NCBI GenBank assembly: GCA_021791235.1
Contig: JAJYXA010000596.1
Span: 1-6,479, forward strand
Direction: 5' to 3'
DNA: 6,479 nt
DNA from: Pseudomonadota bacterium
GTDB taxonomy: Bacteria; Pseudomonadota; Gammaproteobacteria; Burkholderiales; Thiobacillaceae
Each line of letters starts with the position of its first letter. Positions within the stretch are counted from its first letter, which is position 1. Of this stretch, positions 1 to 4,142 are shown piece after piece. Position numbers and translations under genes: made by a program. The notes under the pieces are model-generated. The model was not told the origin of the DNA. It was given only the letters and a program-made list of their open reading frames with translations, and did not search any database.

Positions 1-881
1 CCGGCACCCTGACTCTGGGCCGTCCTCAGGTAACAGACATCGTGCTCCTGGCTGGGCGCACCGAGCGCGAAGTGCTGGCTGCGGCGGCAGCCCTGGAGTC
101 GCGCTCCCAACATCCCTTGGCGCAGGCCATCCTGGAACGTGCCAGAGGCGACGGTATCGCAGTGAGCCCCGCGGTGGATTTCCAATCTGTCACCGGGGCG
201 GGTGCCAAGGGCGTGGTCGATGGCGTCGAGTTATTCATCGGGAGTCCACAACTCTTCACGGGCCTCGGCCTTTCGCTCTCCCCACTGATGACGCGCATCG
301 AGGCGTTGCAGCGGGAGGGCAAGACGGTTGTCGCGTTGGGTAGCCCTGGGGAAGTTCACGGACTCATTGCGATCATGGATCCCTTGAGGCCCGATGCCGC
401 CCATGCCATAGCGGAATTGAAGCGGGCCGGCATCGAGCGCGTGGTCATGCTGACGGGGGACAACCTGCTGGCCGCCCAAGCCATCGCCATGCAAGTGGGG
501 GTGGACGAAGTCCATGCCGAACTGTCTCCGGAAGACAAGACGCGCAAGGTGATCGAATTGGAAGCCAAGTACGGCAAGGTGATGATGGTGGGTGACGGCG
601 TCAACGACGCGCCGGCGCTCGCCGCCGCCCACGTAGGCGTCCTGGAGACGGCGGACGTGGCGCTCATGAGCGACAACCTGGCGCGCCTACCCTACCTCAT
701 CCGATTCAGCCAGCGCAATTGGGTCATCATCCAGCAAAACCTCGCGCTTTCCGCCATCGTTATCGGGATCCTGATCGTGGGTGCAATAGGTGGATATTTC
801 ACGCTCCCCATCGCGGTGCTGGCCCACGAGATCAGCGAGTTTGTGGTGATCGCGAGCGGGTTGCGCATGTTGCGTGCCTGA
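1..881 (+). CDS. Heavy-metal translocating P-type ATPase (PIB), C-terminal part
   Basis: Exports metal cations from cytoplasm to periplasm across the inner membrane, driven by ATP. The frame is open at the left edge (first full codon at base 3) and begins with GTLT, the end of the DKTGTLT phosphorylation motif, so the Asp itself and the N-terminal half (metal-binding domain, first six helices, actuator domain) lie outside the window. Visible in order: the HP dipeptide of PIB pumps (SQHPLAQAI, His-Pro codons 111-116), TGDN (453-464), the hinge motif GDGVNDAPAL (from 591), then two closing transmembrane helices. The last helix carries His-Glu (825-830) in AHEISEFVVIASGLRML, where ZntA-type Zn/Cd/Pb pumps have Asp (LADTGAT). 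A HE pair is known in PIB-4 pumps (HEGST/HEGGT), but the rest of that motif is not matched. The family is certain; the metal is not. The GTG at 42 is internal, not the start. A DUF302 remnant follows 29 bases downstream. Confidence 0.96.
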   Translation, partial: GTLTLGRPQVTDIVLLAGRTEREVLAAAAALESRSQHPLAQAILERARGDGIAVSPAVDFQSVTGAGAKGVVDGVELFIGSPQLFTGLGLSLSPLMTRIEALQREGKTVVALGSPGEVHGLIAIMDPLRPDAAHAIAELKRAGIERVVMLTGDNLLAAQAIAMQVGVDEVHAELSPEDKTRKVIELEAKYGKVMMVGDGVNDAPALAAAHVGVLETADVALMSDNLARLPYLIRFSQRNWVIIQQNLALSAIVIGILIVGAIGGYFTLPIAVLAHEISEFVVIASGLRMLRA

Positions 882-897
882 CGCGCTTTCATAAACG

Positions 898-904
898 AAA
901 GGAA
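898..904 (+). promoter_or_regulatory. Ribosome binding site of the DUF302 gene
   Basis: AAAGGAA lies six bases before the GTG at 911. It supports GTG 911 as the original start of the DUF302 reading frame, rather than the longer frame that runs back into the ATPase gene. Confidence 0.6.
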
Positions 905-910
905 TCGAAA

Positions 911-1171
911 GTGACCAGGTATGGCTTCGGAAAAACCGTCGACATGTCGTTCGACGATGCGATTGTGCACGTGACCCAAGCGCCTCAGGACGTGGGCTTC
1001 GGCATACTCGACGACATCGACGTCGCGGGCGCAATGAAGAAGAAACTCAACCAGGACATGCCGCCCTCCGGATCCTGGGCGCGCGCAATCCATCCTTGGC
1101 GCACCGCGGCCTGGAAAAGGATGAAAGTCGCGCCGGCCCCGGCGCGGCGCACATCGACAAAAGCCCTTTGA
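911..1171 (+). pseudogene. DUF302-family protein, frameshifted and truncated
   Basis: From the GTG at 911 the first 52 residues match the N-terminal half of DUF302 proteins: YGFGKTVDMSFDDAI, a GFGILDDIDV strand, then MKKKLNQDMPP. The family's function is poorly known; members often sit beside metal or sulfur genes. After MPP the frame turns into non-family sequence and stops at 1169-1171. Family-like sequence resumes in another frame from 1069 as RILGARNPSLAHRGLEKDE (to about 1125), where relatives typically read YRILGACNPPLAHRALE. Only two bases (1067-1068) separate the codons that would flank the expected Tyr, so one base appears lost. Even after restoring the frame, the usual GLLLPCNVVV strand and C-terminal half are absent, so the gene is also truncated; that frame runs to a stop at 1261-1263. 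A sequencing error could explain the frameshift but not the missing half. The surviving 86-residue product is unlikely to fold as a full domain. Confidence 0.8.
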
Positions 1172-1180
1172 AAATCAGAC

Positions 1181-1531
1181 ATGAATACATTGGCTCGTCG
1201 GATCGTTTACCTGCTCGTGGTCACGCTCGTGATCAACGTTGGCGGCTGGACGTTCAACACTGAAGCTGTAGCTGACATGTGGTTCGACGAGCAGCAGAGC
1301 ATGGCTTCCGGTAGTGATCAGTCTTTTACAAAATCGGATGCAACCAAAGTTGATTCGGCCCAAATTCCATGCAACCACTGGTGCCATGCCGTTGGTAATT
1401 TCATGGGGCTACCCAGCCATTGGGTTCCCGCTTTTCCGGAAGCCACAAACGGCCAGATACCCTATACCTTCCTCGTCATTGCCCCCTCCTCCCCGGATGG
1501 CCGTTTCCGGCCGCCGCGACGCAGTTCCTAG
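1181..1531 (+). CDS. Small secreted Cys/His protein, CzcI-like
   Basis: A 116-residue protein with an N-terminal export signal: Arg6-Arg7, a hydrophobic stretch at about 8-23, and a possible cleavage after Ala-Val-Ala (residues 29-31). The mature part carries a Cys/His cluster, PCNHWCHAVGNFMGL, with Cys64, His66, Cys68 and His69, plus His80 further on, and ends in a Pro/Arg-rich tail (FRPPRRSS). It resembles in size, position and Cys/His content the small CzcI-type periplasmic proteins encoded before czcC in metal-resistance operons. The cluster suggests metal binding or sensing in the periplasm; this is inference. The ATG at 1181 has no clear Shine-Dalgarno sequence but lies in the same frame as, and nine bases after, the DUF302 stop, so translation may depend on reinitiation. 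The stretch looks richer in A/T than its neighbours. That it is a real gene is likely; its exact family is moderately certain. Confidence 0.72.
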   Translation: MNTLARRIVYLLVVTLVINVGGWTFNTEAVADMWFDEQQSMASGSDQSFTKSDATKVDSAQIPCNHWCHAVGNFMGLPSHWVPAFPEATNGQIPYTFLVIAPSSPDGRFRPPRRSS

Positions 1532-1604
1532 CTTCCAAGTGCATTGATTTTTTGTGTTGCGAGTCCGCGCCATGCCATCGGCTGGGCGTTGTGTTCGCCT
1601 TGGA

Positions 1605-1609
1605 AAGGA
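1605..1609 (+). promoter_or_regulatory. Ribosome binding site deciding the czcC start
   Basis: AAGGA lies six bases before the ATG at 1616 but directly abuts the ATG at 1610. This favours 1616, which also gives a standard signal peptide beginning MKFSILRRLR. The 84 bases between the CzcI-like gene and this start hold no convincing promoter or terminator hairpin. Confidence 0.65.
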
Positions 1610-1615
1610 ATGAGC

Positions 1616-2917
1616 ATGAAATTTTCTATTTTGCGCCGCCTGCGCAGCGGGATGCGGCCGGCGTGCCGCGCGGCAGGTGCGTCGTTGTTAGGGTTGTTGT
1701 TCCCGGCATTCGCGGACGCGTCCGCCTTGACGCTGGAAGAGGCCTGGCGACAGGCGGAGGCGGCCAATCCGACGCTGCGTGCGGCTCAGGCCGCCGCCCC
1801 CGCAGCCGAAGGCGAGCTGCGCGATGCACGCGCGCTGTTGTGGAACAACCCGCTGGTTTCAGTGGAAGGGCTGCGGAGAAAAGTCCCTCAGGTCTCGGGT
1901 TCCCCCCAGGTGAACCCGGAATGGGCACTGGGGCTCGCGCAGACCTTCGAGATCGCGGGCCAGCAAGGCAGCCGGCGGGTCGCGGCCGAGCAGGCGCTGG
2001 CCGCGACCCGGCAGGCGATCGCAGAGACGCGGCGGCAGGTGCGCGCCGAGGTGGAGAGCCTTTTCGTGCGGGTGCTGAGCCTGCAGTCGCGCATCCAGAC
2101 CGAGGAGGCGACGCTCAATCTGGTCGAGGACGCCGCCCAGGCCGTTGGCAAACGCGTCGCGGCGGGCGAGGACAGCCGGCTCGACGGCAACCTCGCCCGC
2201 GTGGAGGCAGAGCGGGCGCGCAACCAGACGGCACTCTTGCGCGAGCAACTCGTCCAGGCCCGCGCGGAGCTGGCCGCACTGCTGCAACTGCCTGCCCGCG
2301 AATTGCCGCAGCTGCAGGGCGGACTCGACCCCGCGCCTGCCGCCTACTCGCTGGACGACCTGCTGAATTCCGCGGCGAACCGCCCTGCCCTTCATGCGCG
2401 GAATCATCAGGAACAGGCGGCGAAAAGCCGCCTCGATCTTGAGCGCGCAACGCGCTATCCGGATGTCACGGTAGGGCTCGGTGCCGGCCGCGATGGGCCG
2501 GCCGAGGCCCGCGAGAAATTTGTCAGTCTGAGCGTCTCCCTGCAGCTCCCGCTGTTTCGCCAGAACGCGGGCGGCATCGGGCGTGCGACCACGGAATACA
2601 CACAGGCCCAAATCGAGCGCGAGGCCGCGGGCCGCGACGTGGTCACCCAGGTGGTTGCCCTGTGGGAGCGTTTCGCCCACCTCAAGGCGCGGGTAGAACG
2701 GCTCAAGGCATCGGTACTGCCCAGTCTGAAAGAAAACCAGCGTCTGTCTTCCACCTCCTTCCGCGCGGGCGAAATCGGCCTGCTGCAACTGTTGCTGGTC
2801 AACCGCCAGGTACTGGATGGGCAGCGCGACCTGCTCGACGCTCGTACCGAATTGCGCCTGACCCAAGTGGCGCTGGAAGCGGCGGCTGGCTGGCAATCCA
2901 CGCCCGATCTGCGCTGA
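1616..2917 (+). CDS. czcC: CzcC-like outer-membrane efflux protein (TolC family)
   Basis: A 433-residue outer-membrane factor, close to the usual CzcC length. It forms the trimeric channel through which the CzcCBA complex releases metal ions outside the cell. The N-terminus is a signal peptide: basic MKFSILRRLR, a hydrophobic stretch at about 19-32, and likely cleavage after Ala-Asp-Ala (33-35). There is no lipobox Cys. The two OEP repeats are visible: the first opens with LTLEEAWRQAEAANPTLRAA (from about residue 38), the second with SLDDLLNSAANRPALHA (about 245), followed by YPDVTVGLGAGRD, QLPLFRQNAGGIGRA and the C-terminal helix region SFRAGEIGLLQLLLVNRQ. The Ala/Arg/Glu-rich heptad-like stretches fit the periplasmic helical barrel. 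A TTG at 1544 in the same frame would add 24 residues ahead of the signal peptide and is unlikely. czcB follows after 28 bases. Family assignment is secure; substrate specificity is not set by this subunit. Confidence 0.94.
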   Translation: MKFSILRRLRSGMRPACRAAGASLLGLLFPAFADASALTLEEAWRQAEAANPTLRAAQAAAPAAEGELRDARALLWNNPLVSVEGLRRKVPQVSGSPQVNPEWALGLAQTFEIAGQQGSRRVAAEQALAATRQAIAETRRQVRAEVESLFVRVLSLQSRIQTEEATLNLVEDAAQAVGKRVAAGEDSRLDGNLARVEAERARNQTALLREQLVQARAELAALLQLPARELPQLQGGLDPAPAAYSLDDLLNSAANRPALHARNHQEQAAKSRLDLERATRYPDVTVGLGAGRDGPAEAREKFVSLSVSLQLPLFRQNAGGIGRATTEYTQAQIEREAAGRDVVTQVVALWERFAHLKARVERLKASVLPSLKENQRLSSTSFRAGEIGLLQLLLVNRQVLDGQRDLLDARTELRLTQVALEAAAGWQSTPDLR

Positions 2918-2945
2918 ACACGATATTCACTCAGGAACTCAAGCC

Positions 2946-4133
2946 ATGAAAAACCCACACAGCCCACAAAAACGCGGCCCCAAACAACTGGGTGCGCTCA
3001 TCCTCGCCGGCAGCCTGTCTGCCAGCCTTCTCGCCGGGTGCGGCGACAACCACACACCGGTGAACACCGAAGTTCAATCCGAAAAAACGGTAGAAGGCAC
3101 GGAGAAGGCGCTCACCCTGAGCGCCGAAGAAGCCCAAACAGCGGGGATCAAGCTACAGAAACTGGAATTGCAGGATACAGCCGGGCACATCATGGTCACG
3201 GCAATCATTCAGGCAAACCAGGATAAATTGGCGCACGTCGTGCCGCGCGTGCCCGGGCGTATCGTTAAGGTGAACGCGAGCCTGGGTGATCGTGTGAAGC
3301 CGGGCCAGGCGTTGGCGATGCTTGACAGCATCGAACTGGGCGAAGCGCGTTCGAGCTATCTGCAGGCGGCGAGCGAGGCAGCGGTGGTACAGGCCGGCTT
3401 CGCGCGCGCCCAGCGGCTGAACGCTGACAATATCATCCCCGAGAAGGACTACCTGCGCGCCCGCGCCGAGCATGAAAAGGCCCGTGCAAGTCTGCATGCC
3501 GCCGCCGACACGCTGCGCATGATGGGCGTCATTCCGGAGAAACTGTCCGGTTCGGTGTTCCCCCTGACCGCCCCGTTCGCCGGCACGGTCATCGAGAAAA
3601 AAGCGGTACGGGGCGAACTTGCGCAGCCGGACACGTCCCTGTTTACCGTGGCCGACCTGTCCACCCTGTGGATCGAGGCCGATCTGTTCGAGAAAGATCT
3701 TGGCAAGGTCAGGATCGGCGCACACGCCACAGTCACCCTCACCGCCTATCCGGGTGAAGTGTTCACGGGACGGCTCACCTACATCAGCAGCACGATGGAC
3801 AAGGAAACCCGCACGGTCAAGGCGCGGGTCGAGGTGCCGAACCCCGATGGCCGGTTGAAACCGGAAATGTTCGCAACGGTGGCAATCGATACCGGGGGAA
3901 GCGTCAAAGCGCTGCGGGTGCCGGAAGACGCCGTGTTGCTCATGCAGGGGCAATCGACGGTATTTGTCGCCGAGAGCGGTGGGTTCGAGCCGCGCGCGGT
4001 AGAAGTGGGCGAGCGTGCCCAGGGATATGCCGTACTCAAATCGGGCGTGGCGGCGGGCGAGCGCGTGGTGGCAAGCGGTGCCTACGCGCTCAAGGCGCGG
4101 CTCCTCAAGTCGCAAATTGGCGACGCGGACTAA
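2946..4133 (+). CDS. czcB: CzcB-like RND periplasmic adaptor (membrane fusion protein)
   Basis: A 395-residue adaptor joining the CzcA permease to the CzcC channel in the periplasm. The start has an upstream AGGA (2933-2936). The signal sequence ends in a lipobox, LLAGC with Cys32, so the mature protein should be a lipoprotein. Domains in order: a beta strand at about 80-90; the first lipoyl half, VPRVPGRIVKVNASLGDRVK (99-118); a helical hairpin (about 127-195) rich in Ala, Glu and Arg; the second lipoyl half, LTAPFAGTVIEKKAVRGE (207-224); the beta-barrel segment beginning SLFTVADLSTLWIEADLFEK (231-250) and ending near RLKPEMFATVAI (303-314); and a membrane-proximal domain to residue 395. The mature N-terminus is short, with a single His, and has neither a His-rich stretch nor the Met residues CusB uses to bind copper. 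czcA starts nine bases after the stop, which supports co-translation. Confidence 0.96.
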   Translation: MKNPHSPQKRGPKQLGALILAGSLSASLLAGCGDNHTPVNTEVQSEKTVEGTEKALTLSAEEAQTAGIKLQKLELQDTAGHIMVTAIIQANQDKLAHVVPRVPGRIVKVNASLGDRVKPGQALAMLDSIELGEARSSYLQAASEAAVVQAGFARAQRLNADNIIPEKDYLRARAEHEKARASLHAAADTLRMMGVIPEKLSGSVFPLTAPFAGTVIEKKAVRGELAQPDTSLFTVADLSTLWIEADLFEKDLGKVRIGAHATVTLTAYPGEVFTGRLTYISSTMDKETRTVKARVEVPNPDGRLKPEMFATVAIDTGGSVKALRVPEDAVLLMQGQSTVFVAESGGFEPRAVEVGERAQGYAVLKSGVAAGERVVASGAYALKARLLKSQIGDAD

Positions 4134-4138
4134 GGGGC
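4132..4138 (+). promoter_or_regulatory. Ribosome binding site of czcA
   Basis: AAGGGGC overlaps the czcB stop codon and lies four bases before the ATG at 4143. It fixes the czcA start and suggests translational coupling of czcB and czcA. Confidence 0.55.
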
Positions 4139-4142
4139 GGCC

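Noticed and set aside
719..910. Extension of the DUF302 frame upstream into the ATPase gene
   Set aside because: This part is in an alternative frame of the ATPase C-terminus; family similarity begins only at the GTG at 911.
1544..1615. TTG start giving czcC 24 more residues
   Set aside because: No ribosome binding site suits it, and it would place a non-signal sequence ahead of a normal signal peptide; ATG 1616 has AAGGA at good spacing.
1532..1615. Possible promoter (TTGATT near 1544) before czcC
   Set aside because: No matching -10 box at 16-18 bases spacing and no clear operator-like inverted repeat.
1420..2442. 340-codon + strand frame overlapping the CzcI-like gene and czcC
   Set aside because: Arg/Gly/Pro/Ala-rich low-complexity translation in an alternative frame of czcC; both overlapped genes have recognisable features.
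1859..2896. Long reverse-strand open frame (345 codons) opposite czcC
   Set aside because: Entirely inside czcC, with no domain or plausible start context.
3153..4115. Long reverse-strand open frame (320 codons) opposite czcB
   Set aside because: Lies entirely within the czcB adaptor gene and shows no family motif; a codon-bias shadow.
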